Source of the DNA: Dryococelus australis
Taxonomy: Eukaryota > Arthropoda > Insecta > Phasmatodea > Phasmatidae
Assembly (NCBI GenBank): GCA_029891345.1
Contig: CM056994.1
Span: 225,672,991-225,736,990 of the forward strand
Direction of reading: 5' to 3'
Length of the DNA: 64,000 nucleotides
The translations under genes and the position numbers were made by a program. This document shows positions 23,811 to 36,639 of the stretch, one piece after another (position 1 is the first letter of the stretch; each line of letters begins with the position of its first letter). The notes below the pieces were generated by a model, which worked only from the letters and a program-made list of their open reading frames with translations, was not told the DNA's origin and did not search any database.

Positions 23811-25452
23811 CAGTAAGGCCTCTCTATTACGACCCCTCATGGTTCCCGAGAATAGTGTCCTAATGGAGGGGGGGGGGGGGGCCTAATAAAAAATTTGGAA
23901 CATTTTGGGTCAATTTGACTCACCCCTAACACTTATGCCCCCAAACTTGCCATTTTTTGCATGAAGTTCATGTTCAATCTTCTCTAGTGCATAAAAAACC
24001 ACTTTTTAAACTAAGTATAAATACGTATGTATGTATTATTGGTGAGTGTCTCCTGATTAATTTGATACCGAAGAAAGGCATATTGGACCATCCCTTGTCG
24101 TAAAAAAGAAGGCCTAAACACAGTATGACATGGCAATTGAAAGAGTGTGTGAAAAGATTAGACTATGTATTATTAAAATATAACTGAACACTGTTGGAGA
24201 TGCCCTATGTTTGAAGCAAAACACAGAACTTTATTTATTGATGATATATATGAAGATACATTGGATCACTCATCTGGGGCTAGCAGTGAATGCAGTACAT
24301 TGCCGTACACACGTAGCTGGGCGAGCGCCTAGATCCTCTTCAGCACGGCCAGGCACGGCGACTCGCATCTGTCAATCTATCCTAGATCCTCGGGGCTGGG
24401 CAGCTGTCAGTCGGTCACTACAAGATTATTCTGGTGGGCGCGGACCAGCAGACCGCCGCCAGTGCCGTCGTTACAGGGCCGGTTCGCTTCGTAACTGCAG
24501 CCCAGTGTTGATAAAACATGCTGATAGATGGGATTCACATCAATGTGTTGAATTTATACGAAATGTAGGCGGCGTGTTAGCCTCTGCACTGACACAATGA
24601 GGCCTGGCAATCTTTACGGGAATATAAAAATTTAGTGCGGTCTACTTGAAATATTAATCATTAAAATTTTTTCATAAAAAACTTCTGACGTGACCTTTAC
24701 ACCCACACGGCCTTGCTCACCAAAGTATGGTAACATAAGAACACATATTATTTGCACACACTTAGCTACCTTTATTCACTTTACACATAAAATTGACTTC
24801 ATAAGAAATAAAATGCCCACCAAAAAAATTAGCATATCACGTAGGCATGGCTGCATATAAACTTTAAAATAATCATTAAAAAAAAAGGGCATTGAATTAA
24901 ATTTGAAGTTATACATACACTGATTAAGAAACTAGTATGTAATGTGCCGCTGTTTTTACAGCAAAAGAGGAGGGATAATGGAAGCTGAAAAAGACAGAGG
25001 GTGATGCAGAGGCGGCGCCATGTAACTACGACAAAGAATCCTCACTGACCCGGCTTGCAACTCCCCCCTCCCCCTTCCATCTTCGACGGACAATACCCCA
25101 GTGTCCCCTTCTGGCATTAAGTAATTTATTTCTTCACACTGCTTGGGACAACAAATGTCAAAGTCTATGACAGCAGACTGAGAAATGCGCGACCACTAAA
25201 ATCAGCAAATGCTAGTTTTTCATAGACTGAAAACCATGGATAATACAAACTTGTACTGCGGTTGGATAAAGGGTCTAAAAAACAAATCCGTGCATAACTG
25301 AAACCACGGTTCAAGATACCACAGTTAGCGAGGGATTACTGTATCTACTTTTAGTTGTGCCTCAAACTTTCAAGTTTTTCGACCCAAAATTTTCACGGTT
25401 CCTTGGGATTGGGTCGTAATAGAGAGGTGGTCGTAATGGAGGTGTTTTACTG
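23811..25452. mobile_element. pogo/Tigger-like DNA transposon, copy 1 (1642 bp)
   Basis: The left end CAGTAAGGCCTCTCTATTAC and the right end (inverted: CAGTAAAACACCTCCATTAC) form terminal inverted repeats. TA dinucleotides flank both sides (23809-23810 and 25453-25454), as expected for the Tc1/mariner/pogo superfamily. Inside the left end is GGTTCCCGAGAAT and inside the right end GGTTCCTTGGGATTGGG. The element matches 52727-54161 throughout. A 129-codon open frame at 24211-24600 overlaps a GC-rich stretch, but I recognise no transposase motif, and the matching region of copy 2 does not keep it open. It is probably non-autonomous. A run of about 15 G sits near 23867. Confidence 0.82.
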
Positions 25453-25454
25453 TA

Positions 25455-26199
25455 TTGTGTAGTCCACCACATGACGTATTACGTTAGCTGTAAAGTAACT
25501 TTAAAAACGTTATATTGAACTCGTACCTCAATTTGAACCAAGGTTAGCCTAGAATAGCAGTAGGCAGTGGAAGGCCTACAGTAATAAATAATGAACGCTT
25601 GAATTCACGTTTACTGTGTACTACACACAAGCTCAGGCAAAGCCTTTCTCAAACTTCCATTTGCATATACTAAACACTTTTCTTACCTTCCCATCTTGTA
25701 TGAAGGGGACACCTTACACGCCCATAAGTGTCAGAGTCGTGTCAGCTTGTCAATTTAATTTTTTTTCTTTTCAGATAAACTTTGTCAAATTAAATATTGC
25801 AAGTAAAAAATGCCTTTTGCAAAATTTGTGAACTGGCATGGTGCAAAAGAAGAGAAGGTATATGATCCCTCACACACTAGGGAGTTTGTTTTAATAAAAC
25901 ACCCCTCTTAAATTTCACGCATTGTGACCTCATTTCTTTCCCTTTCCCCAACCCAGCCTTCTTTTGTGCAGAGAGAGAGAACAACAGAGCCCAGCCAGTC
26001 AGCTGCTTCCAAGACACCACCTGCCGCTCAAATATGATGACAAGAGGGAAGCGAAGAGGAGAAGGAACGTACCCAACAGACAGACATACAATGCCAGGTG
26101 GTGGACACTAAACAGATGCCCTCTCTGCCAAAGTAGACAGACATAATAGCTCCCTACACTGCACTCCGGAACCGTTAGCGCACAGAGCAGACACAACGC
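25455..26199. other. Unassigned non-coding DNA
   Basis: No gene or recognisable mobile-element motif. The open frames are short and have no motif. Confidence 0.4.
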
Positions 26200-27725
26200 C
26201 CAGAAGCAAACTTCTCTATAGTCCTATGTGCCTGTCCTACATCGAACAAGCAGAAAATCTACTTTGCTACCCTCCAAGATGGTTCTTCGCCAAAACAGGG
26301 ATGGTGGGAAGGGGGGCTATTGACGTATGACACATTCCGCGCTTCTAGAAAGCACACTCTACAAAACAACTTCGCTCCATCTTGGAACGCATCCAATCTC
26401 TTTATGGGGCAAGTCATGCCAAATAAACAGTAACGGAGGCAGGACACGTGCCTACAGGGTACTTTGACGCTGCCCAACTGATGCTACAGACAAATTCTCC
26501 TACCTTTTACTGTTCACCGAAACACACCCAGAAGTCGTCACATCAACACCCTCCTCAGAAGATTATTTTATCTACTGAGCCATCGACACTCTCCAGGAAG
26601 GTCGCGCCAGATAAACAGCACGCTTCTGGAGGGCAGCGCATTACAGTAGAGCATTCACAGCCTACACGAGCGCACAGAGATTTGAAATATGTCATCATCT
26701 CTGTGCCGAGCAGATAAGGGATCCAGGCACTCATGTGTGACGTCAGAATTTCCAACCGTCTAGAAGCAGGGCCAACTTTCCCCGCACCCTTCTGAGAGCT
26801 TACAACCTGGAATTTTTAGTATAAATAGGACTTCCAGAGCAGGCTTCAGGGCAGTTTGCTTCACCTCTCCGCTGAGAAGGCGTTAGGTGTCAGCCCAGGT
26901 CAAGTGTTGTGCCACCCTTTACCCATTGCTGAGAAGGCCATGAGAATGTCTGTAAGGGTATGACTGCACTAAACCTACAACCCGCGTCGGTGATTGCCGG
27001 ACAACCAGTGGCCGTCGACGTCTTCAGCAGCTCCGGAGGACCACTGCCTTCCAGAGAGCCTTCCATCTCTTCGGCTGCCACCAACTACTACTGCAGCAGC
27101 TCCTGAGGGTAGCCAACGCCAACCAGAGGGTCATACTAATGCCCCCTACCCCCTCACTCACTTCAACCTCTTTCTTCATGGTAACCTACTCCAGGTAACA
27201 ACAGGTCATGTCAATGACATCCCTTCTGGACATCCCCAATGCTCCAGCCAAGCTGTCTTCTTCGCCCTACTGGTGTACTGGTGAAGACACCCGTATTATT
27301 CACTTAGGTTCCTTCACAGCAACACCTGATAAATTCAAGTAGGTTTTATTATTTGTCTAATTCAATTAATTCTATAACTAAGTTTTAATTTACGTCTTAC
27401 ATGCTTCAGTTCTTTTCATCCAGGTTGCCTTCACCTGGCATTAATGTATATTTAACATCCATTAAATTTTTCCTATTATTGTAATCAATTGTAGGAGAGA
27501 GTGAAACTACTTGCTTTAAAATTTGTATTATTAAACGTATTCACATTTTATTTAACTGTGATTTACTTGTATTTTTAATCTTAGCTTTGGAAACCCCCTT
27601 AGATCTTTAAGGTATTAGAGTTTGCATTGCTCTTGTTTCAAGGTAAAGCTGGCTGCCGTGTAATCATGCCACAAAGGCAAATACAAACACTATAAGAGGC
27701 AAACCAAGATCTACCAGCCGGTAGA
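26200..27725 (+). repeat. Probable LTR (solo or remnant) with TATA box
   Basis: A TATA box (AGTATAAATAGG, about 26818-26829) is followed by a C/T-rich transcribed-looking leader, the same architecture as the sequences around 28.3 and 59.03 kb. At the far end GGGAGCGCCCAAAA (about 27731) resembles a primer-binding region. No second copy was aligned and the outer boundaries are estimates. Confidence 0.4.
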
Positions 27726-28334
27726 TATTTGGGAGCGCCCAAAATACCATACGAACTCCACCACTTGTGGAATCAGGTGACTTAGTCACGTACTCCGACA
27801 TTGCTGGTGAACACCCAGGTTGGAGAGCGAGCTATTTTTGCCACTTGACTCACAGCGGAACCACACCTAGTTACCACTGCATAAAACAATGTGAATATCT
27901 GACACGTGCCGCGTATATGAATATACCAAACACGACTACGGCAGAACGGACAGTTACAGAGACATGATATTTTCCTGATGTACCAGACCCATCTTCCTCA
28001 TACTACTCGTAGTATCTACGTATGCTGACGAAGCACGTTATTCACGAGTGCGCACAGCATCGCTCCAACCCTAGTGGGCGGTTCTAGCACATGAACCAAG
28101 CATGGTATCCTAGTGACTGTGGAGCATGTCAGCCTCCCCGACGCACCCAACAGACAGAGTGTCGCCACAGTCATGTAGCTGCATGAAGAATTCCGAGCAT
28201 CGCCGAACGCTCGAGGCCATAAGCCGAGCGCAAGAGTAGTTCTCCCACCCCACTCGCACCAAGGCAGACATCACACCTCCCACTCCAGCCCAGGTATAGG
28301 CAGGCCGAGTGCATAATATAAGCCCTGCACGACC

Positions 28335-29940
28335 AAACGTGCCAGTTGTGTTCTCCAGTAGCTTGCCTCAACACTTATATGCTGGGGCTCTCTACTGACC
28401 CTAGGCCCTCACTGTCCTCTCCAAGAGCTTCCAGTTCTTCATACAACCACCAGTGGCTGCTGCCACCAATGACCAGAGACTTCTACCACTTTGTCCAGAA
28501 GCACCCGAAGACTTCAAGCACTGTCTGCTTCCAGAAGTCTTCAACACCAGAAACCTGTTCTAGTACACTCGTCACTTCCACTGGTGACCCTCGTGGATCA
28601 ATACTTGCTGGTAAGCGGCAACTACAACCACTGCCCTTCTGGTAGTTGCCCCCATTGTTAGGTCTCTTCTAGACATCCCAGGTTAGTGTAACTGCTTCAG
28701 TTGTTTTCACAGCTGTCAAATTCATTCTATACTTGGTTAGTCTAGGAGCAGATCACCTCCACTTGTTAAGCATAGCTTACTTCCATTCTGACTTTGCTTG
28801 ATAGTAGGTACACGTCACCAGCATTTATTATTTATAATAAATACCATTTTAAATCTTATCTTGGGAGTAAGTTTGTGTGGAGGTAAATCCTGTCCGATAC
28901 TAGGAACTCTACTTCTTGACAGAGCAAGGAAGCGACCGGGTGTAATAACTGTACGAATCATAGTGTAGGACTACAGATTCCCTTCAGGTATCTGTACATC
29001 AGCACACACAACACTTTCGATGGCCACCCGTTCTTTGCACCTAGGTGTACAGAAAGGTAGAGCCCCAACCACTAGGAACACCTCCATCAGGAGGAGGACA
29101 GCTACCTTAGGGTTGTATCCCCATTGGAGCACCGATGGTACTGGCAGTGGTATTTGCTTAGGACTGGAGTGCCCAACTGTTGCTGGAGAGCTCACCCGGA
29201 CAGTAGTAGGAAGACGGACCACACGACCTACCGCTCTAGATTTTTGCGTCAAGGTGCAGAGTCGTAGGAGCACAAGGTTCGTGCCATCTAACTGCTGTTG
29301 GGTTGTATACTAGTAGGGATACCGTTGATTGCTTCCACCGATTGAAAGTAAGTTAAGTGTCTATACTGCCTCTATGCCGTTTGGGATAAGGTATGGTACT
29401 CAAAGGGAGAAAAGGAGGAGTTTTTAACTGCTAAGTGAGTGAGCACTTTCCAACCATCCGCACTTGGTGGAGACACCCCACGGGAACGTGCTGAGTCTGC
29501 CTGTCACCTGGACAGGCAGTCCTCTTCAGAAATCACCCCAGTTTATTTCCCCTCGCACATCAGACATGGCACAGAGCCACATCCTGCAGTAAGTGGCTTG
29601 GTCACTGGGAGTGACACCAGGTTTAGCATAGCCAACTCATTTTTTGGGAGTAGTGCCACCGCTGCCTGGAGCCAGAGATACCTTGCCTCTGTACAGCAAC
29701 TCATCAGCCTGAAGCACCCAAGTGACTGCTGGCCCCAGCCGACCTGCACCTATGCCGGAACCCATGAGATCAGTGAGTGAGTACCGTGGTAAGTCCGCCC
29801 TACCTTTGAGGGCTAAGGTGGTGCCCCAAAATATTGCAGTGCCGACCGTAGCTGACTTTGTGCCAAGTCGACAGTCAACCCGACCAGTGTTAGTTTCCAG
29901 TAGGCAATCCATGCAGCCTAAGTAACTGGATACCTGAGCA
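28335..29940 (+). mobile_element. LTR-type retroelement fragment, plus copy (family E)
   Basis: The sequence from TTCTCCAGTAGCTTGCC (28351) through TTTTCACAGCTGTCAA (28709), GTGTAGGACTACAGATTCCC (28963) and GGCCACCCGTTCT (29022) to GGTAGGAAGACGGACC is collinear with the minus strand of 33.2-34.86 kb. A coding-like remnant near 29840-29900 reads PTVADFVPSRQSTRP, matching PTVANFIPSRQPTHP on the other copy, which suggests a gag-like protein once lay here. A TATA-like ATAATATAAG is at about 28315 and AATAAA-like words near 28835. The element is heavily decayed, with ends uncertain. Confidence 0.65.
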
Positions 29941-30827
29941 CACCTGACCAGTGCTCACGAAAGTAACTGTGACTAATCTTAGTGACACACATCATATCCT
30001 ATGCTCTGTTTCACCACTGGGTGACAGCCGTAAGTTCCATTCACCGCTGGGTAATAGCCAGACACGGAACAGAGCGTGATATAACGTTGTAAGCCAGTGT
30101 GCCCAGAGTACACAGTAGGGTCGCTGTAAATAAACCGGCTTTGTTTTAAGTAGGTCAGTTTAATTGTCCTCAATTCCTTACACTAGGAAAGGCGGGAACA
30201 AATTGAAACTAAAATTATTCCTAAAGGACTTGGTAGGTGAATTAGCAAACTTACCTACCCCAGAGGTAGAGGACAAAAATCCTTTATTTTTACCACCCAC
30301 AAGAATGTCAAACAGCTCACGTCTTGAACACGTTTTGATAGTACATTTCAGAGACGCACTCGTATGTTTCGACCACTATTGGATAAGCAACCCTCCCACA
30401 ACAAACCGTCCTACTATACCCCAAGTTCTTCCCAGGAACATCAACACCGCTTCACCGCAACCAGTGTTGGCCGCTGTTTAGCCACCGACTGCCTCAACGA
30501 GCCAGCTGGCGAGGAGGAGTGTGCAACTGTTTCGCTTTCAACAGGTAAAGTCTCAGAAATGTCTGGTCCCAGTGACTTTAGATTTTGTGCCTGTACGCAA
30601 ACCCACTCGACCTACTCTTTACACCGAAGTTTTGCCCAAATTTCCATATCATTCCTGGGTATGCGTCTTGCGACACTGGCTTTCCGAAAGTTGAAGTCCA
30701 CATCACTTACTAAAACGAGATCTGCCTACTGTAGAATCATGAACCTTAAATTAGTCGTAGGGGTTGAAATCGTCAGTTCCCAAGCCAGGAAGGATGCCCC
30801 CAAGCTACTTAACCAGTAATTAGTTTC

Positions 30828-31110
30828 CAACGTGGAGAACCCCACCTCAGCCGGTGCTTAATAAGAAAAGGGCTTAGGGCTTCTGTTATCTACTATGTCC
30901 CCTTTCAGTAGGTTTATATTGTGTTACGATGTTTCACTCCTCACCTACCCCATAGGTATCTAGCCTTTTAATCTGTTAATTGAAATACCCATATGAGCAC
31001 GCTTCAAACTCATGGTGCATAAAATGAACATTTTTGACCTCACCTACACTATCGAATAATAATTAATGAGATTATTATACCCCGAGGACCCCCCACGGGC
31101 ATCAGTGTTT
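30828..31110 (-). repeat. Second copy of the gypsy A 5' repeat
   Basis: Similar over its whole length to 14042-14350, with the same order of words (GAGAACCCCACCT, GCTTAATA, AAAAGGGCTT, TACCCCATAGGTA, GAATAATAAT). It is in the same orientation as the first copy but has no protease next to it. It marks a second, mostly deleted relic of that family. Confidence 0.7.
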
Positions 31111-33190
31111 CAAACACCAAGGGCAAAGGTACAACATTCTGATGAATAGAAGTGACTTTAAAATTATTACAGTGTCCTAAAAGCAGTTCATGGTTAAATC
31201 TTATAAATCTCGCATGTCCAATATTTGCAATCACATACACATTGGGCCAGTTTAACAGCTACGATGCAGCCACATCTTTTCACATGCAGCGAACTTGACA
31301 CAAGTTTTAGTATATATATTCCTGCTGTAGAAACACAGATTTATAACATTGTAACTTGCCTGATAGGTGTAAAAAACACCTGTAGAAATTTGATGTGTTA
31401 ATTTTAAGAATTTTTCAGACAAGAAAAATTAACGCTTTGTTGTGCAACAGCAACAAATGTCATGTCATGGTGCCGTTCACGACTTCTGCCAACTTCAGAT
31501 TTGTAACCCTTCTGCCATCACATCAAAATATTTTTAACTAAGCATTCAAACATTAAATCTTTTATCAATTGTATATTACAAATTTTAAAAACCAATATTT
31601 TGATATAATAAGTCTGAAGTATGCTAAAATTGAAAACCTATATAATTTTCCTGATACTACTAGCAATAGGATACTTCCCGATGGAGAGAGAGACAAAGAG
31701 AGATAGAGTGACAAGCTCTGCTCAGCTGACAGTTTCTTCCTCTGTCGAAAAAACAAACACCATATCACTAGGGCCTACGCACCATATTTTGCGCTGTTAA
31801 TTTACAAATAGCATACCAAAAAACTTGGTTGAAACAATATTTTAACTGTTAACTCTTTCTTACTAGTCTTTGCCAAAACATCAGTGCTCTCATGGCTTTT
31901 TATTTGTATTGAATATGTTATAAATTTTGCAAGTTATAGAAGATACTTCAGTAAAGAACCATTAATTTAAAAATACAATACTTTTTTAAGTTAATCAGTG
32001 CTATGTACATATGGTATACAAGTTTTAAAAAAAAACAGGTTAAGTTATTGCTCATAGGGTGATTTTTCAATGTTTCTTTTTCAAAACATTCAGAGAAACC
32101 GTAATAGATTCTAATATCTCATCCACCATGTGAATCAGGTTATTTCATTCTCTGCCACCGCTCTTTATGAGGCCGGAAGGGAGCTGGAATTAACTCTGAC
32201 CAGCTGACCCCCTGTGGAAACCACACCTACGTATTCGTGTCAAACAGCCTGAACATAACCTAATGATCTGATCACCACTCTGTATAGGGCCTAGTAAAAG
32301 AATCAAAATGCACAGTTCCTGCCTGTGCGGCTGCAAATATTCAGAAGTACACATTAGGGAACAGCGGCACGGCACCAGCTCTACTTTTGTGAGGCAAAAG
32401 TTTGCACTCGTAAGTTCCTATGCTGTACACCCAGAAAGGAGGAAGGCAGAGAAACATAAGAAGGGCAGCGTGCACCTCCAAAACCAGATCTCCTTGCAAC
32501 CATAATCCTCCTGTTCCACTTTGCACTTCTACCATGCAGGGATGAGTTCATACCACCTGCACTACTTAGAGGCCTCAGCTCTCCCCCAACCCTTATTTCC
32601 ACTGTTAATCAACACTTCTGAGAAGCCTCACCCGGTAGTAGAGGCAATACTACGTGGAGAAGAGCTGCCCTTGGTCCTTGTCTGTCTTTGGTTCGGGGCC
32701 AACCAGCAGACAACCCAGCACCCAGAGGTCTTGGTCAACTGTAATCCCAGCAGCACTTCATGTTCCAAGGAGAATGCCAGCGACCAGCAGCCTGCCAGTC
32801 ACCTGGAGCAGACATCTCAGAGAATTTTCAAGATGCCAGGTAAACCAGTGATAAAAGGCTAGCCTGTTTGAAGGGTCGTGACAGCAGCTATTGACTTTTT
32901 ACTGACAAGAAAGGCCAATAGACCGGTCTTGTACGGGCACCTCAGAAACATTAAGACCCCCTATTTCCCTTACGTTTTTCGTGATTCTGATATCATGGTC
33001 TAAAATTGTCAAATTTAAATTGACTAATGCCTCATTCCTTTACACTTACCTGTCTAAGTTTTGTGTGGCATTTAACCTTCCAAGTCATAGGTCAAAGTTT
33101 GATGCAAACAGCCCTAACAAATAGAGCATGATTTGTATCAGATGATTAAAGATTGATGCATGCTGGACTATAGAACTATAGGAACGGTCA
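31111..33190. other. Unassigned DNA, mostly AT-rich
   Basis: No coding motif was recognised. A purine-rich GAGAGA tract lies at about 31684-31706. Around 32.2-32.9 kb the composition becomes C/T-rich, like the neighbouring LTR relics, without an alignable match. Confidence 0.4.
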
Positions 33191-34860
33191 ACGTGGTTTT
33201 AGATGTGTGAGGTCAGGTAAGCTTGGTTTAGCACTGGCTAGATGTTTGAGTTACGTTTGTGGCTAGCGAGTCATGCTGGGTGTGTTGGTTGGCGACTGGG
33301 TATGAAGTTTGCCACTGTTGGAAAAACAACAGGTTTGGTCGGGACACTTGTCTGTTTTGTGGTACCTGTCTTACCAGGGGTTATTTCGGTCACTGAAGAT
33401 GAAGCTGGTGCTTGTTGGATGGAACGGACGACGCTTACAGGAGAGTGGAGGATATTGGTACTGTGCTGACCAACACAGTATTGTCAGTTCCACTCCACAG
33501 CCTCTTGTTTCCAGAACCAGGGGTTAGTTGTCCTGTATCTTACCTCAGTACCCTCTATCTAGTACGTACCACAGGGGGGTATTCTCGGGCTATGCGAATG
33601 TGCACAGGGAAGTAAATATAAGTGAATACTGGAGAGGAAGGTATCTCCAGATGATGGGCGGTCTGAGCTCTGCCCCATTCTGCTTGCCTGCTAAGCGTAG
33701 GCGGGTCTAAAATGCACAGTCGCATGGTGGCAGTACAGGCCGCCTTTTGCTCCTCTCTCTGCAAGCCGTGCCTTTTTCCTAAAGGCATAGAAGTTAGGTT
33801 GACACTTACAGATACTTTTTGATCATCATGAACATGTAACAGATCGCTATCTAAGTGTACTTCCAATAATGGTTGCCGGGGCAGGGGCTCAGTGCTCTAT
33901 AATGAGTTCCTCGCCACTGACGCACAGACCTAGAGCGTTGAGTCGTATCGGCCAACTTCCTACCACTATTGGGTGAGGGTCACAACAGGGGTAAGCCTTC
34001 AATCATAAGCAAATATCCCTTCTAGCATCATAAGCGTTCCGGTGGAATACAACTTGAGGAATTGCTAGTGGTAAGGACTATACAGTTCTATCCCCTGGGG
34101 TTTAGAACGGGTGGCCGTTGAATGGTGTGTGTGTCAGACTACGGATTCCTGAAGGTACTCCACAGTCCTACTCTATGGTTTGTACTGGCATAGCAATACC
34201 CAGTCTCGGTTGATGACGTACGGTTGATACAATTTCTAGTGGTCAAAAGGAAATACCTCTAGAATATATACCCTCAGTGAAAGGAACAATTTTTATTTAT
34301 TAGAGATAATAAATTGTTACGTGTGGTTCCTCCTAATCACACAGTGTGTGATATGGAAGTAACCTACAATAAACAGGTGTAGGCGACCTTCTCCTAAACT
34401 AACCATGATAGCTAGTGGCATTGACAGCTATGAAAATAACTCTAGTCGCAGCTAATCTATCCAAAGGGCATCTAAAAGAAACTTTATAAAAAGGGGACCA
34501 CTAATTTAAGAACAGTGGGTTTAGTTGCCTGTACCAACAAGTAGAGGTGGCTGTTGAGCCAGGAGGAACAGCAGCGGGAGGTGTGTTAAAGTCTAAAGGT
34601 GTTGAAGAAAAATAAGCCTCTGAAAGAGCTGGTGGTCGTGGCCGACAACGTAGGATCTGGAAGCTGGTGGTAGAGACTGCAGAAGACTCTGGTGATGGCA
34701 ATGGAGCTTCTGGTAAGGTTGTAGGAGCCTCTGGTAACATCAATGGTAGCAGTCTCTGGTGGCTGCCGAAGACTGTTGAACAGTAGAAGGCCCCAGCACA
34801 CAAAGTGTTAGAGCGAGCTATTGGAGAAAGGAATAACTGCAGAGTCTGGGCTTGCATGGC
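33191..34860 (-). mobile_element. LTR-type retroelement fragment, minus copy (family E)
   Basis: Read on the minus strand this aligns with 28335-29940. It includes CTCCAATAGCTCGC (near 34825), ATTTTCATAGCTGTCAA (near 34425), GAGTAGGACTGTGGAG (near 34165), GGCCACCCGTTCT (near 34105) and TGGTAGGAAGTTGGCC (near 33955). The coding remnant PTVANFIPSRQPTHP lies near 33280. Opposite orientation relative to the other copy makes an inverted pair about 3.2 kb apart. It is decayed. Confidence 0.65.
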
Positions 34861-35126
34861 CTCGGGCTAATGAAGTCTTTTGGGACAGGGGTTAAACCCT
34901 CGCTCTTGGGTTTATTTTATTCTGGGCACCTCATAAAAGTTGAGGGGTACTTCATGGTAGATATGCTGACTCGTGACAGAGTGTTGAATGCTTCGTGATA
35001 GTTTGCCATGGTGAGTCATCATGCTTTGGGAAGGCTGGCGTGAGAAGTGTGGCATGGCTTCACACGTGGTGGCTTGTTGGCTCTTTGCGGTGGGCAGGGG
35101 AGAGGTGGCATTCTTCTTGATGGCTT

Positions 35127-35520
35127 TTGCAACCTCCTTTTCTTCACGTGTTTATAATCGCCTTCCAAGGTTCTGATGTTCTAAGGACACTCGTGAAAAA
35201 TGTTGCTGTGTTTGACCCTTCTTTGGGTTATATAGAAATACGTGAGAGGCTGATGAGTCGTAGTCATTTAGTAAATAAACAGGGCACGCGTCAATATTTT
35301 CCTCTTGCTCTGATATTAACACTGTGGCTTCAACAAGATGGCTGTCCTGCACATTTTACATGCAGAGTTTGGCTAGTTGCTGATATGTTATTCCCCAGAT
35401 GCCGTATTGGATAAATGGGTCCTGTAGTTTGGCCATCACATTCTCCAGATTTAGCTCCACCAAACAACGGTGAACATAAAAAGGAGGGCAGTCATGTCTT
35501 ATGCAGGATGGTTGACATTT
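35127..35520 (+). pseudogene. Mariner-like transposase fragment
   Basis: The open frame contains WLQQDGCPAHFT, then after a stop WPSHSPDLAPPNNG. These are the second catalytic block (QQDGAPAH) and third block (WPxRSPDL) of mariner-type DDE transposases common in insects. The preceding part has no clear first-Asp motif. A TAA interrupts between the blocks, and the frame decays after SPDLAP. It is a fragment of a longer gene. Confidence 0.75.
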
Positions 35521-35756
35521 CTAACATTTATGAAAAGTGATGTGTGTGAATGGGTGTTCCCAGTTCATAATAGTTCTCTCACACACAATACAGGTCGTTA
35601 CAGTAGACCCAGCTTCCTTTTGACTGTGAGTAAGCTAGGTATGCATGCCTGAAAAGCAGCATGTTTTGTTGATATCCTTTTGACTGTACATACGGCAAAC
35701 ATGTTTTTGTTCATTTTCATTAGATTGTATGTAAACTACATATTGTTCTGGTGCTT

Positions 35757-35860
35757 CCTACTGAGGACTGACACCAGACAAGACGATAGTTAAGGGGGTC
35801 ATAACTAGAGGCTAATTCAAATTGCTAGTTAACACACAAAACTATAGTTCATTTCCTACT
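35757..35860. repeat. Partial copy of repeat family R (see 57560)
   Basis: GACTGACACCAGACAAGACG and GGGGGTCATAACTAGAGG match GACTGACACCAGACAAAACG and GGGGGTCGTATCTACAGG at 57566-57620. The match is lost after about 100 bp. Confidence 0.65.
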
Positions 35861-36478
35861 GGAAGATACTTCCTAGGATCCCTACTAAAGATCTACGTGC
35901 AGGCCAGGTTTGTATTCTTCCACCAAATGTAAACAAACATTGCCATGTGTCTGTCATATGGCAATGTTTACATTCCACTGTGTTTGTGTGTATATATGTT
36001 CTTACATGCATGGGCCCTTTATACAAGTCATATATATTATTAATGTGTACTTTACAAGTGTATAGTTTTAATCTTGAGAAGTTCACACAAAAAAGTACAT
36101 GTGCTCGAAATATTTTATACTGTAAACAAAAAAATAAGTGAGAATGATAAATTTTATGTTTTGTGTGCGTGTGTGCAGTGGGGTAGGCGAGGAACACAAT
36201 GTTGTTTAATCCAGTAGCGATATGTCAGTCTCACAAATCATCAGATATGTATTTGCACTCCTCTCCTTGGTATGGTTATAGATTCCCAATACAAACAGTT
36301 TTACTCATGTCTAATATTCAAACAATGAAGTTTAAACATGTTGCTAAAGATATGCTTAAAGGAGGAACAACATAAGTGTGCCACATATTTTGTTAAGATT
36401 GCAAGCAGGCCACTAGGCTACTAAAAATATATAAGAGGACAGGAATTGAAGTACTCATAGTCAATACTTGTCGACAGG

Positions 36479-36536
36479 TGCACACACACACACATACATG
36501 CACGCATGCGCACACATGCAGACACACACACAGAGT
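36479..36536. repeat. CA-rich microsatellite
   Basis: Imperfect runs of (CA)n broken by TG and GC steps. Simple sequence. Confidence 0.85.
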
Positions 36537-36564
36537 AGAATGACACATTTTCCACGGGGTTGCA

Positions 36565-36605
36565 CGATTGCGACGTTTCGCCGCCTAAGCTAGCTTCATC
36601 AGGCA
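36565..36605 (-). other. Hammerhead-like core motif (antisense)
   Basis: On the minus strand CTGATGA is followed 16 nt later by GAAAC, then ACG-loop-CGT. This is the order of a hammerhead ribozyme core (CUGAUGA, stem II, GAAA, stem III). Stem II is weak here (three pairs at best), and the base after stem III is G, not the usual H. If real it is a decayed copy of a type known from Penelope-like retroelements. It could also be chance within a repeat. Confidence 0.35.
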
Positions 36606-36639
36606 GCAAGTTGTAGGACAATATCAAATAAAACATAAC

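Noticed and set aside
24211-24600. 129-codon frame inside pogo-like copy 1
   Set aside because: No transposase motif, and the equivalent region of copy 2 (about 53.0-53.3 kb) does not keep the frame open.
30364-30819. 151-codon frame on the plus strand
   Set aside because: No motif and no homologous support from the inverted copy; probably a chance frame in GC-rich repeat DNA.
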